Source: Ignavibacteriales bacterium (lineage in GTDB: Bacteria > Bacteroidota > Ignavibacteria > Ignavibacteriales > Melioribacteraceae). From it: a DNA stretch of 64,000 nt. Below, one piece after another: positions 18,696 to 27,149 of the stretch (position 1 is the stretch's first letter; every line of letters starts with the position of its first letter). The stretch covers positions 620,001 to 684,000 of the forward strand of contig JAPLFF010000007.1 in NCBI GenBank assembly GCA_026390775.1, given 5' to 3'. The translations under genes were made by a program, and so were the position numbers. Under the pieces are notes generated by a model. The model was not told the DNA's origin, ran no database searches, and saw only the letters and a list, made by a program, of their open reading frames with translations.

Positions 18696-20039
18696 ATGAT
18701 TAAGAAATTAATCAACTTCTTTCAGCCCGATTTGCCAATACCCAGAGAAACTGGCAAAACAAAAATTGATAAAAACTATAAAAAATATCGCTGGTCAGTT
18801 TTTTTATCTTCAACAATAGGGTATTCAATTTATTACATCTGTCGTCTGAGTATCAACGTCATAAAAAAACCGATTATTGATGAAGGTCTTTTGACGGAAA
18901 CTCAACTCGGCATAATAGGTTCAGCATTGTTTTTTTCTTATGCAGCGGGAAAATTAGTGAATGGATTTATTGCTGATCACATTAACATACGGCGTTTCAT
19001 GGCAATAGGATTATTTGTCTCCGCAATTGTTAACCTAATTCTTGGCTTTCAATCATTGTTTTTTATCTTTATAATTTTATGGGGTATCAACGGGTGGTTC
19101 CAATCAATTGGTTCTACTACAAGTGTGGTTGGTTTAGTTAGATGGTTCAGCAAAAAAGAAAGAGGAACATATTACGGATTAGGTAGTTCGGGCTTGAGCA
19201 TAGGAGAAGTATTTACATTTATTGTTACATCCTTAATAGTTACGGCGGCAGGTTGGAGATTTGGTTTTTGGAGTTCCGGAATTATTGGATTATTTGGAGC
19301 TTTCCTGGTATTTAAATTTTTCCATGACACCCCCGAAAGCAAAGGATTAATGCCGATAGCTGAATATAAAAATGACTACGAAGAAAAACCTACAAAAGAA
19401 AATTCCGTTACTTCACTTCAGTTTGGATTATTGAAAAATCCGGCGATCTGGATTTTAGCTTTATCAAGTTTGTTCATTTATGTTGTGCGGTATTCAATTA
19501 ACAGCTGGGGAATGTTGTTTCTTCAAACACAAAAAAGTTATTCCTCTTTAGAAGCAAGTTCTATTATCTCCGTCAGTTCTATTTTCGGTTTGGTTGGTAC
19601 AATGTCTTCCGGTTTGATTTCAGATAAATTATTTAAGGCAAGAAGAAATATTCCGGCATTGATTTTTGGAATTTTGAATGCAGCAGCTTTAACAGTTTTT
19701 TTATTAAATCCTAAAAGCCATCCGTGGATTGATATTGTCAGTATGGTTTTTTTCGGATTGTCGATCGGCGTGCTGGTCTGTTACCTGGGCGGATTGATGG
19801 CAATTGATATCTCACCGAAAAAAGCATCTGGTGCAGTAATGGGATTAATGGGCGTTGCCAGTTATGTAGGTGCCGGTATTCAGGACATTGTCAGCGGGTA
19901 TTTGATGGGACATAACAAAATTGTTGTTAATGGAATCAGCACTTATGATTTCACACTTATAAATCTTTTCTGGATTGGTTCCTCTATTTTATCTTGCTTG
20001 TTGGTCTTATTTGTTTGGAATGCAAAAACAAACAAATAA
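18696..20039 (+). CDS. MFS transporter of the organophosphate:phosphate antiporter (OPA) type
   Basis: A 447-residue twelve-helix transporter. The opening YYICRLSINVIKKPI and the downstream LGIIGSALFFSYAAGKLVNGFIAD segment (the MFS A-motif region), as well as NGWFQSIGSTTSVVGLVRWF, match the GlpT/UhpT/UhpC family. These exchange phosphate for glycerol 3-phosphate or hexose phosphates; UhpC-type members can be sensors. The FHDTPESKGL sequence after helix 6 is family-typical. The gene stands alone with a 283-base divergent region upstream and a small minus-strand gene downstream. Substrate cannot be deduced from sequence. Confidence 0.85.
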   Translation: MIKKLINFFQPDLPIPRETGKTKIDKNYKKYRWSVFLSSTIGYSIYYICRLSINVIKKPIIDEGLLTETQLGIIGSALFFSYAAGKLVNGFIADHINIRRFMAIGLFVSAIVNLILGFQSLFFIFIILWGINGWFQSIGSTTSVVGLVRWFSKKERGTYYGLGSSGLSIGEVFTFIVTSLIVTAAGWRFGFWSSGIIGLFGAFLVFKFFHDTPESKGLMPIAEYKNDYEEKPTKENSVTSLQFGLLKNPAIWILALSSLFIYVVRYSINSWGMLFLQTQKSYSSLEASSIISVSSIFGLVGTMSSGLISDKLFKARRNIPALIFGILNAAALTVFLLNPKSHPWIDIVSMVFFGLSIGVLVCYLGGLMAIDISPKKASGAVMGLMGVASYVGAGIQDIVSGYLMGHNKIVVNGISTYDFTLINLFWIGSSILSCLLVLFVWNAKTNK

Positions 20040-20044
20040 AATAA

Positions 20045-20242
20045 TTAAGAGCTTAACTGTTTCCCGTTCGTCCAGAGTTTGTTTACTGCTCTTATTAATA
20101 TTATTCCGCTAACAATAAAAACTGCAAGAAGTATTAATGCATAATTAATTCTTCCGTACAGAAAATTACCAATTGTAAAAAGTGCAGACCAGATTACAAT
20201 ACATCCGGAAAACCAATATGTAAATATGTAGAGACGTTGCAC
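20045..20242 (-). CDS. Small two-helix membrane protein, start inside a palindromic repeat
   Basis: A 65-residue open frame with two clear hydrophobic helices (about residues 9-28 and 33-52) and a short polar tail. I do not recognise the family. The only possible start is a GTG at 20242, which lies within the perfect palindrome at 20228-20255; an in-frame TAG is just upstream inside the same repeat. The repeat may therefore have replaced the original 5' end, and the gene could be a truncated remnant. It runs convergently to the OPA transporter gene with five bases between stops. Confidence 0.45.
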   Translation of the reverse strand: MQRLYIFTYWFSGCIVIWSALFTIGNFLYGRINYALILLAVFIVSGIILIRAVNKLWTNGKQLSS

Positions 20243-20255
20243 GCAACGTCTCTAC
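20228..20255. repeat. Perfect 13-bp palindromic repeat element
   Basis: GTAGAGACGTTGC at 20228-20240 and its exact complement GCAACGTCTCTAC at 20243-20255 flank the two bases AC. The 28-bp unit looks like a dispersed intergenic palindrome; I have seen similar GTAGAGACGTTGC words in other bacterial genomes but cannot run the search. It supplies the start region of the small gene at 20045-20242. Confidence 0.75.
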
Positions 20256-20345
20256 CAAGCGGAACTTATTTTTATCAGTTACGTACTGGGAGTTTTGTTG
20301 ACACCAAAAAATTTGTGTTGATTAAGTGACAAAAGAATATATTAA

Positions 20346-20374
20346 GAAAAAAAGTCCCAAAGTAAGTTGGACTT
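20346..20374 (-). terminator. Putative terminator of coaD
   Basis: AAGTCC at 20352-20357 pairs with GGACTT at 20369-20374, immediately after the coaD stop at 20376 on the minus strand. The stem is followed by a T-rich run (complement of 20346-20353). The loop is long, 11 bases with partial internal pairing. Confidence 0.65.
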
Positions 20375-20375
20375 A

Positions 20376-20858
20376 TTATTTATGCGGAAATTTCAATTTA
20401 AGTTTTTCGACAACAATCGGCGGAACGAATTCGGAAATATCGCCGTGAAATTGTGCAAGGTTACGCACTATTGTTGAATTTAGATAAGTATATTTTGCAT
20501 GCGGCATCAAAAGAATTGTTGTAATCTCTCCGGCAAGTTTACGGTTCATCAATGCCATTTGGAATTCATATTCGAAATCACTTATAGCACGAAGTCCGCG
20601 AATAATTCCTATGGCATTTAATTTTCTTGCATGATCAACAACCAAACCGTCAAATGAATCAACAACAACTTTTTTCAAATCCTTAAAACTTTCCTTCAGC
20701 ATTTCTACTCGTTCGTCAACAGTAAAGAGAACTGTCTTGCCGGGATTCTTGGCTACTGTTACAATTACCTGATCAAACAGTTCTACAGCACGACTAACAA
20801 TATCAATATGACCATTGGTTACGGGGTCGAATGTTCCGGGATAAATTACTTTAGCCAT
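20376..20858 (-). CDS. coaD: Pantetheine-phosphate adenylyltransferase
   Basis: A 160-residue CoaD, which adenylylates 4'-phosphopantetheine to dephospho-CoA, the penultimate step of coenzyme A synthesis. The nucleotidyltransferase motif YPGTFDPVTNGHIDI is at residues 6-20 with the TNGH form of (H/T)xGH, the GLRAISDFEYEFQMALMNR stretch is in the middle, and YTYLNSTIVRNLA near the end corresponds to the ISSTxVR motif. Length is exactly normal. It is on the same strand as rsmD, with 80 bases between, the common coaD-rsmD order. Confidence 0.96.
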   Translation of the reverse strand: MAKVIYPGTFDPVTNGHIDIVSRAVELFDQVIVTVAKNPGKTVLFTVDERVEMLKESFKDLKKVVVDSFDGLVVDHARKLNAIGIIRGLRAISDFEYEFQMALMNRKLAGEITTILLMPHAKYTYLNSTIVRNLAQFHGDISEFVPPIVVEKLKLKFPHK

Positions 20859-20938
20859 GATAATTCTCTGATTTTGTTGTTGATAAAATATAATTCTTTA
20901 GATTCAATAAAAAATCATTTGATATAAGTAATTTTGCA

Positions 20939-21481
20939 TTAACAGAATTGATAGATCAAACTATCGCCCAATCGTTTGAACGGTTCAATATTAAAAGCTT
21001 CTTGATCCTCTTTCTTAGTTTGAACCGATCTTTCTACAATCATTAATCCATCTTCATTAAGAAATTTTTTTTCTAAAATATTTTTAACCACAGAATAAAT
21101 ATCGTTCTTAAAAAACGGCGGATCGGCAAGTATCAGATCATATTGTTCGTGATCAGTTATTTTTGAAAACCGAACTGCATCCATCCGAAATATTTTACAT
21201 GAATCACCCGCATCAAGAGAATCAATATTTTCATTCAGCATTTTAGAAACATGAAAATCCTTTTCAACAAAATGGACAACCTCAGCACCGCGGCTTAATG
21301 CTTCTAATCCAAGCGAACCTGATCCGGCGTAGATATCGCAAACTTTAATTCCGTCAAAATCTATTGAGTGAACTAAATAATTAAATATTGATTCTTTTAT
21401 CTTATCAGTTGTAGGACGAACCAATTTTGAATTTGGGAATTTAATTGTTCTTCCTTTGAACTTGCCGGCTATGATTCTCAT
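20939..21481 (-). CDS. rsmD: 16S rRNA (guanine966-N2)-methyltransferase
   Basis: A 180-residue class I SAM methyltransferase of the RsmD family that methylates G966 of 16S rRNA. The opening MRIIAGKFKGRTI and RPTTDKIKESIFNYL are family hallmarks, the SAM-binding DIYAGSGSLGLEALSRGA is near residues 49-66, and the catalytic ADPPF motif is near 120. The start codon overlaps the stop of the PilM-like gene (TGATG), so translation is coupled. Gene is complete and of usual length. Confidence 0.94.
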   Translation of the reverse strand: MRIIAGKFKGRTIKFPNSKLVRPTTDKIKESIFNYLVHSIDFDGIKVCDIYAGSGSLGLEALSRGAEVVHFVEKDFHVSKMLNENIDSLDAGDSCKIFRMDAVRFSKITDHEQYDLILADPPFFKNDIYSVVKNILEKKFLNEDGLMIVERSVQTKKEDQEAFNIEPFKRLGDSLIYQFC

Positions 21482-22395
21482 CAGACAATTCTAATTGCTA
21501 TGCCCGTAGCGGCGGTGAATGAATTGTTTTTGAATTTATAGAGCGGATTGTTTAGCAAACTTTCTTCCGCTTTTAATCTTTCAAACGGATTAACTTTATG
21601 CAGCGGAAGGCCAAAGAAATTTTTTAGTTTGCTCTCAAACTCTCCGGTCACATCTTGTCCGTAAAGCAGTATTTTTTTGAAATCACCCAATGATAAATTG
21701 AACTCATTCAATTTATTTACTGCTGATGTTAATTCATCGAACATATTCGGTGCTTCGGGATCCAAAACCTTAAAATAGAACGGAAACACTCCGTCTAATG
21801 CTGATAAGGAAGAATATTTCGAATCAATATAAATACTGAGAGAAATTTCATTTGCAGTTTTAGGTTTATCTAAATATAAAAAAGCGTTCGATGCAAGATG
21901 AACGTTATCAATATATTTTAGTTCGAGAGAATTTTGAATACAAAATTTATTGATGGCAGTTATTAAGTTCTTATCAATTGCAAAAATGATTGCTCTTTTT
22001 TCAGTACGAATCGTACTTTTATCAACTTCGACGTGCTGAATATAAAAATTGTCTTTATCGCATTGGGGAAAGAGTACGGATATTTCCCAACGGAAGTGTT
22101 CGTTCAAATCTTTTTTTACAAGCGATTCTTCGTAGGGGATTTCAAAAATTTTGAAAAAATTATTCGGGAGTGCAAATGATATATTTTTTGAACTTAATTT
22201 TTTTTTCTTTGTAATCTTAATATATGATTCATTCAAAATCGTAATAATCTTGCTTTCGTTCAGATCGGGAGTTAAACTTTCGAAGTGAACCGCCTGTTCA
22301 ACGTTCTCTAAAAAAAATGAATCCTCTTTATAGCAGATTTCAACAAGCTGCAGTTTTGATTCCGTTAAATTTATTCCTGCATGATTATTAAACAT
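21481..22395 (-). CDS. PilM-like actin-fold ATPase family protein
   Basis: A 304-residue protein resembling PilM/ComM-type actin-fold proteins: N-terminal AGINLTESKLQLVEI (phosphate-1-like strand pair), then PYEESLVKKDLNEHFRWEI, similar to the conserved PilM segment that precedes the 1C subdomain, and a late ILLYGQDV (adenosine-loop-like). In type IV pili, PilM is a cytoplasmic partner of PilN/O. No PilN, PilO or PilQ is adjacent; instead rsmD overlaps its end and a comEA-like gene lies upstream. It may belong to a DNA-uptake or pilus system with other parts elsewhere. The fold call is moderately certain, the role inferred. Confidence 0.6.
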   Translation of the reverse strand: MFNNHAGINLTESKLQLVEICYKEDSFFLENVEQAVHFESLTPDLNESKIITILNESYIKITKKKKLSSKNISFALPNNFFKIFEIPYEESLVKKDLNEHFRWEISVLFPQCDKDNFYIQHVEVDKSTIRTEKRAIIFAIDKNLITAINKFCIQNSLELKYIDNVHLASNAFLYLDKPKTANEISLSIYIDSKYSSLSALDGVFPFYFKVLDPEAPNMFDELTSAVNKLNEFNLSLGDFKKILLYGQDVTGEFESKLKNFFGLPLHKVNPFERLKAEESLLNNPLYKFKNNSFTAATGIAIRIV

Positions 22396-22433
22396 TGATC
22401 TCTTTTTCTTTTAAAATTATTAATCCCGCAAAA

Positions 22434-22946
22434 CTATTCGATTGATATTCTGTCTTTGATCTTGCTCAGCTTTGCTTTACCGATTCCTTTTACTTTTAAT
22501 AGTTCGCTTATATTCTTAATTCTACCGTGTTTCTCGCGATACTCAATTATTCCTTTTGCTGTTTTTTCGCCTATGCCGGGTAATGAACTCAATTCCGAAA
22601 TTGTCGCGGTATTGATATTTATAATCTTCGATGATGAAGTTGATTTTCCAGCTTTAGGATTAGTTAATTTCTCTTTAGTAAAATCCAAAAGTTCACGGTG
22701 AGAATCAATCTTTTTTTCTTCTTTATTCTTAATTGAATCGCCATTTAATGGTTCATTCGAAACAGCATTGAAAAGACTGTCTTGCTTTTTATAATCAAAC
22801 TCAAGATAAAGTTGATCATTTTTGATGTTTTTAAAAATGTTTACAGCAAGACCGATTAAACAAGCAGACAAGATGAAAATAATTACGTTTGTTTCTGTGC
22901 GGGTAAAACCGAATTTCTTTGAAATCTTCTCTAATGCTTTCATCAA
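22434..22946 (-). CDS. ComEA-like helix-hairpin-helix DNA-binding protein
   Basis: A 170-residue protein with one N-terminal membrane anchor (about residues 22-38), a polar, charged linker, and two tandem helix-hairpin-helix motifs over about 107-169: NINTATISELSSLPGIGEKTA and ISELLKVKGIGKAKLSKI. That is the ComEA layout, an anchored periplasmic receptor which binds incoming DNA during competence. It precedes the PilM-like gene by 38 bases on the same strand, a pairing that fits a DNA-uptake system. ComEA-like domains also occur in other exported proteins, so competence is an inference. Confidence 0.82.
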   Translation of the reverse strand: MMKALEKISKKFGFTRTETNVIIFILSACLIGLAVNIFKNIKNDQLYLEFDYKKQDSLFNAVSNEPLNGDSIKNKEEKKIDSHRELLDFTKEKLTNPKAGKSTSSSKIININTATISELSSLPGIGEKTAKGIIEYREKHGRIKNISELLKVKGIGKAKLSKIKDRISIE

Positions 22947-22994
22947 CCCCCCGTTTAATTAATTGGCTGAATAAAGAAAAATAGGAGATATTTT

Positions 22995-24119
22995 TTACTG
23001 CTGACCGCTAATTTTTATGTTAGGCAGCTTCTGAAGTTCTTTCAACATTTCTTTTTCTTTTGCAGTAACATTTTTAGGAACGTGAATGTTGATCTTTACC
23101 AATTGATCACCTGCACCATGACTGTTAAGATGTTGAATTCCTTTTTCCCGCATCTTTAGAAATTTTCCTGGCAAAGTCCCGGGCTCGATTTTTAATTTAG
23201 CTCTTCCATTTAATGTCGGTACTTCAACTTCAGTTCCTAACACTGCTTCCGGAAAACTTATGAACAATTCATAAATTACGTTATCACCATCGCGGGCAAA
23301 AAATTCATGATGTAACTCTTCGAAAATTACAATTATGTCGCCCGCAGGTCCGCCGTTTTTTCCGGCATTTCCTTCACTGCGTAACGTCATGTAATTTCCA
23401 TCGAACACACCTGCCGGGACATTTATCTTAATTGTAGATTCATCTTGAACTCTTCCGTCTCCGGAACAAGTAGAGCATGGTTCTGAAATTATTTTTCCCG
23501 TACCGCCGCAATTGTTGCACGGGGCTATGTTAACGAACTGACCGAATATTGATCTTGATACTTGACGAACTTCTCCGGTACCGTTGCAGACCGAACATGT
23601 TTTGAATGCCGAAGAACTTTTTGCACCTGTACCGTTACATGTTGTACACTTATTATATTTTTTGATCTTAACTTTTTTTGTAGTGCCTGCAGCAATTTCT
23701 TCGAGTGTTAATTTAAGAGTGATTTTTAAATCAGAGCCGGGCTGCCCCGAAGAACGCTGACGCGATCTCTGTTGCGAAGAACCGCCAAAGAAATCATCAA
23801 AGATAGATGAACCGCCGAAAGCTCCGCCAAAAATATCCGAGAAGTGTGAGAAGATATCATTCACATTTGTGTAACTGTGAAAATCTTGCCCGCCTCGTAA
23901 TCCGCTGTGACCAAAACGATCATACTTTGTACGTTTCTCATCATTGCTTAGAACTTCGTAAGCTTCTGCTGCTTCTTTAAAATTTTCTTCTGATTCTTTA
24001 TTTCCGGGATTGCGATCCGGATGAAATTGCATAGCAAGTTTTCTATAAGCTTTTTTAATTTCATCTTGAGACGCACTCTTACCAACACCTAAGATTTCGT
24101 AATAATCTCTCTTTGCCAT
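22995..24119 (-). CDS. dnaJ: Chaperone protein DnaJ
   Basis: A 374-residue type I DnaJ, the Hsp40 partner that stimulates DnaK. It has the J domain (residues 1-70, with HPD in QFHPDRNPG), a Gly/Phe/Ser-rich linker, four zinc-binding CxxCxGxG repeats ([32 protein letters not shown]) around residues 150-225, and the C-terminal substrate-binding domains. It follows grpE by 7 bases in an hrcA-grpE-dnaJ operon. The final residues SGQQ and the stop are encoded by heptad-like DNA (AGCGGTCAGCAGT) that is also found in the acnA tail region. Confidence 0.97.
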   Translation of the reverse strand: MAKRDYYEILGVGKSASQDEIKKAYRKLAMQFHPDRNPGNKESEENFKEAAEAYEVLSNDEKRTKYDRFGHSGLRGGQDFHSYTNVNDIFSHFSDIFGGAFGGSSIFDDFFGGSSQQRSRQRSSGQPGSDLKITLKLTLEEIAAGTTKKVKIKKYNKCTTCNGTGAKSSSAFKTCSVCNGTGEVRQVSRSIFGQFVNIAPCNNCGGTGKIISEPCSTCSGDGRVQDESTIKINVPAGVFDGNYMTLRSEGNAGKNGGPAGDIIVIFEELHHEFFARDGDNVIYELFISFPEAVLGTEVEVPTLNGRAKLKIEPGTLPGKFLKMREKGIQHLNSHGAGDQLVKINIHVPKNVTAKEKEMLKELQKLPNIKISGQQ

Positions 24120-24126
24120 TCTTTAC

Positions 24127-24783
24127 TTACCCTTCTTGATTATCATCTGATTGTTTTTCGGAATTCATTTCTTCATTGGAAGCAGTTTCCGAACTCACAA
24201 TTACTTTCGCATGTCTTAAGACTCGATCTTTATACATGTAACCCGGTTCAAGAACATCCAGTACTGTATGAGGAGCAACTCCTTCTGCCGGTTGCTGCAT
24301 TAAAGCCTCGTGAAGATGAACGTCAAACGGTTTACCTTTTGCATCTATTCTTTTCACTCCTTGATTTTCTAAAATTTTTCCAAATTTTTCAAAGACTAAC
24401 ATCAATCCTTTTTTTGTTGAATCAAAGTTATTAGCTTCATCTATGTGTAATAGTGATCGCTCGAGGTCATCATAAACCTGTAAAATATTGCGGATGAAAG
24501 ACTCTGCCGCATATTTCAAAATATTTAGTTGATCGTTTTCATTGCGTCTTTTATAGTTTTCAAACTCAGCAACTTTTCGAAGCAGAGTATCCTTCAATTC
24601 CAAATTTTGTTTTTCCTGCTCTACAATTTTTTGAATTGCCGATTCCAGTTCTGAAATTTTTAATGCAAGTTCAGTTTGCTGATTTTCTATTTTAGGTTCA
24701 GAAGAGTCTTCTCTCTCGATGGGAATATTATTTTCGTTCTCTTCCGGTATATTTTGTTCTTTATTCAATTCCTTCTCTTCCAT
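24127..24783 (-). CDS. grpE: Nucleotide exchange factor GrpE
   Basis: A 218-residue GrpE, which releases ADP from DnaK. It has a long acidic, disordered N-terminus (about 45 residues, many Glu and Asn), a coiled-coil helix (about 45-110) with AEFENYKRRNENDQ, and the C-terminal beta domain with GVKRIDAKGKPFDVHLHEA and GYMYKDRVLRHAKVIVS, the standard signature. It stands between hrcA (10-base gap) and dnaJ (7-base gap). Confidence 0.96.
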   Translation of the reverse strand: MEEKELNKEQNIPEENENNIPIEREDSSEPKIENQQTELALKISELESAIQKIVEQEKQNLELKDTLLRKVAEFENYKRRNENDQLNILKYAAESFIRNILQVYDDLERSLLHIDEANNFDSTKKGLMLVFEKFGKILENQGVKRIDAKGKPFDVHLHEALMQQPAEGVAPHTVLDVLEPGYMYKDRVLRHAKVIVSSETASNEEMNSEKQSDDNQEG

Positions 24784-24793
24784 AAATTAATTT

Positions 24794-25840
24794 CTATCTG
24801 TGTTTGGTTAATTCTTGAGTTAGTTGTTGAGCGATATAAACTACAGCGGCAACAATTTTTGAATAATCCATTCTCTTCGGTCCCATAATTCCAAGAGTTC
24901 CTGTCATATCGCCGATTTTATATTCTTTGGTGATCATGCTGTATTCAGATAACTTTTCATCACGATTCTCTTCGCCAATTGTAATGGTAAGATCTGTTAA
25001 TGGTATGGATTTATTCTTATCGAGAATGTGAATGATGATATCTCTATTTTCAACTAGTTCTATAACACTCTGAAAATTTTGTGAGTCTTCAAACTCCGGC
25101 TGCATCAAAATATTTTTTGTACCGGAGATAATTGCTTTCTCACTACTTAAGTCGGTAAATATTTTATCAACCGAATCCAGAAAAACGCGTATGATCGGTC
25201 TGTAAACTTCTGAATTAAAATCTTTAACTCTATCTTCAATAGTATTTCTAATTTCTGAAAATCGTAACCCAGAGAGGCGTTCATTTAAAAATTGTTGAAC
25301 AATTACTATCTGCTCTTCTTTTACTTCTGCATCTATTTCAAGCGTAATAGTTTTTATTAATCCCGATTGAACACTTACAACCACCAAAATCCTTGTTGAT
25401 GAAAGTTGAACAATTTGAATTTTTTCTAGAACCGCCTGTTCAAATTTGGGATACGTTACCATAGCAAGTTGATTTGTCAATTCACTTAAAATGCTTGAGG
25501 TAATCTTTAGAAGATCTTCCGTTTCAGACGCTGCAGAACCTAAATTAGCGTCAATAATTTGTTTTACTTTTTCTTCAAGTCTTGGAGGGTCCATAAGTGA
25601 ATCAACATAAACACGGTAACCTTTATCTGTGGGAACTCTGCCTGCTGAAGTGTGCGGATGATTTAGATATCCTAATTCTTCTAGATCAGCCATAACATTT
25701 CTAATTGATGCGGGAGATAGCCCAAGATCGTATCGTTTAGAAACATTACGTGATCCAACCGGATTTGCTGTTAGAATAAATTGATGGATAACAAACCGGA
25801 GAATCGCCTTTTCCCTATCTTTTAATAGATATTCTTCCAT
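24794..25840 (-). CDS. hrcA: Heat-inducible transcription repressor HrcA
   Basis: A 348-residue HrcA, repressor of class I heat-shock genes: N-terminal winged-helix DNA-binding domain (residues 1-80, with SKRYDLGLSPASIRNVMADLEELGYL) followed by the GAF-like HrcA domain, and the C-terminal GTLGIMGPKRMDYSKIVAAV signature. It leads the hrcA-grpE-dnaJ operon. HrcA normally binds CIRCE elements (TTAGCACTC-N9-GAGTGCTAA); none is visible upstream, only a different inverted repeat at 25888-25910. Confidence 0.95.
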   Translation of the reverse strand: MEEYLLKDREKAILRFVIHQFILTANPVGSRNVSKRYDLGLSPASIRNVMADLEELGYLNHPHTSAGRVPTDKGYRVYVDSLMDPPRLEEKVKQIIDANLGSAASETEDLLKITSSILSELTNQLAMVTYPKFEQAVLEKIQIVQLSSTRILVVVSVQSGLIKTITLEIDAEVKEEQIVIVQQFLNERLSGLRFSEIRNTIEDRVKDFNSEVYRPIIRVFLDSVDKIFTDLSSEKAIISGTKNILMQPEFEDSQNFQSVIELVENRDIIIHILDKNKSIPLTDLTITIGEENRDEKLSEYSMITKEYKIGDMTGTLGIMGPKRMDYSKIVAAVVYIAQQLTQELTKHR

Positions 25841-25887
25841 TGTAAATCAAACATACTCAATTTTCGCGGGTTCAAAGTTATTAAAAA

Positions 25888-25910
25888 TTAAGAAATTTTT
25901 CATTTCTTAA
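25888..25910. promoter_or_regulatory. Inverted repeat upstream of hrcA, not a canonical CIRCE
   Basis: TTAAGAAAT at 25888-25896 and ATTTCTTAA at 25902-25910 form a perfect 9-bp inverted repeat with a 5-base spacer, 48 bases upstream of the hrcA start and in the divergent region with purM. The arm length equals CIRCE's but the sequence and spacer (5 versus 9) differ. It may be an operator for either gene. Confidence 0.35.
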
Positions 25911-26012
25911 ACTTTTATATTATTGAATTTATGTCACAAAAAGCTGTGCATTTAAGTTTCGCAAAAGATTTTCCGTATATTTTGTATCGAAATGATTTTT
26001 TTTGGAGTTGTG

Positions 26013-27011
26013 TTGGATCCTACTTACAAATCTGCCGGTGTTAATATTCAAGCTGGCGATGAAACAGTTGAAAAAATAAAATCGCTTGCAAAATCAACTT
26101 TTAATAAAAATGTTCTTTCCGGAATTGGACACTTCGGCGCTTTCTATGAAATTGATCTTAACAAATGGAGAAATCCGGTTCTTGTTTCAAGTGTTGATGG
26201 TGTCGGCACAAAATTAAAAGTTGCTTTCGCAATGAATAAGCATGATACTGTTGGACAAGATTTAGTGAATCACTGCGTGAATGATATAGCAGTATGCGGA
26301 GCCGAACCACAATATTTTATGGATTACCTTGCCTTCGGAAAACTCTTTCCTGAAAAAGCCGAACAGATCATAAAAGGTTTTTCAATTGCATGTAAAGAAA
26401 ATAATGTTGCTTTGATCGGTGGCGAAACAGCAGAGATGCCCGGACTTTATGATGAGAACGAGTATGATATGTCGGGAACGATTGTTGGATTTGTAGAACG
26501 TGAAAAAATTATTGACGGACACAATGCGAAAAAAGGTGATGTATTAATTGGTTATAAATCTACCGGACTGCATACTAATGGTTATTCATTGGCAAGAAAA
26601 ATTCTGTTAGAAAAATTTTCCGTAAATGATAAACACGATCTACTTGAACTTTCCATCGGGGAAGAATTGTTAAAAATTCATAGATCGTATTTAAAACTAA
26701 TCTGGGAATTAAAGGAAAATATTTCTGTGAAAGCTTTTTCACACATAACCGGCGGAGGAATTATTGGAAACACAAAACGTGTTGTTCCAAAAAATTTACA
26801 ATTAAAAATTGATTGGAATGTTTGGGAAGTGCTACCGATTTTTAAGTTGATACAACAAATTGGAAAAGTTACAGATGAAGAAATGAGAGAGGTATTTAAT
26901 TTAGGAATTGGTTTGATTGCAATCGTGGATAAAAGTGATGTTGATAAAACTTTTTCTCTTTCAAATAAGATAAATGAAAACGGAATTGTGATTGGAGAAG
27001 TGACATCGTAG
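26013..27011 (+). CDS. purM: Phosphoribosylformylglycinamidine cyclo-ligase (AIR synthetase)
   Basis: PurM closes the imidazole ring, forming aminoimidazole ribotide from FGAM with ATP in purine synthesis. The family opening TYKSAGVNI, the SSVDGVGTKLKVAF motif, DIAVCGAEPQYFMDYLAFGK and ALIGGETAEMPGLY are all present and the length of about 330 residues is normal. The frame is also open upstream to an ATG at 25992, but that start has no ribosome binding site. I prefer TTG at 26013 because GGAG lies five bases before it and the protein then begins right at the family's first conserved residues. Divergent from hrcA. Confidence 0.95.
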   Translation: MDPTYKSAGVNIQAGDETVEKIKSLAKSTFNKNVLSGIGHFGAFYEIDLNKWRNPVLVSSVDGVGTKLKVAFAMNKHDTVGQDLVNHCVNDIAVCGAEPQYFMDYLAFGKLFPEKAEQIIKGFSIACKENNVALIGGETAEMPGLYDENEYDMSGTIVGFVEREKIIDGHNAKKGDVLIGYKSTGLHTNGYSLARKILLEKFSVNDKHDLLELSIGEELLKIHRSYLKLIWELKENISVKAFSHITGGGIIGNTKRVVPKNLQLKIDWNVWEVLPIFKLIQQIGKVTDEEMREVFNLGIGLIAIVDKSDVDKTFSLSNKINENGIVIGEVTS

Positions 27012-27012
27012 A

Positions 27013-27125
27013 TGTCATTCTGAATCCCGATTTATCGGGATGAAGGATCTCTCAGTTTACTTTATTTAGATTCTTCGTCTCGACCTGCCTGCGGTAGGCA
27101 GGCTTCGTCGAAACTCAGAATGACA
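27013..27125. repeat. Compound palindromic intergenic repeat element (about 113 bp)
   Basis: TGTCATTCTGA at 27013-27023 is matched by its exact complement TCAGAATGACA at 27115-27125, giving 11-bp terminal inverted repeats. Inside are two further hairpins: ATCCCGA/TCGGGAT (27024-27041) and CCTGCCT/AGGCAGG (27084-27102). There is no open frame. It fills the gap between purM and the TatD-radical SAM gene. The nested design suggests a non-autonomous dispersed repeat (MITE or REP-like); copy number elsewhere cannot be checked here. Confidence 0.75.
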
Positions 27126-27149
27126 AATATTTAAATTCGGTAAAAAATT

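Noticed and set aside
25888-25910. CIRCE operator for HrcA
   Set aside because: Arm sequence (TTAAGAAAT) and spacer (5 bases) differ from the TTAGCACTC-N9-GAGTGCTAA consensus; kept only as an unassigned inverted repeat.
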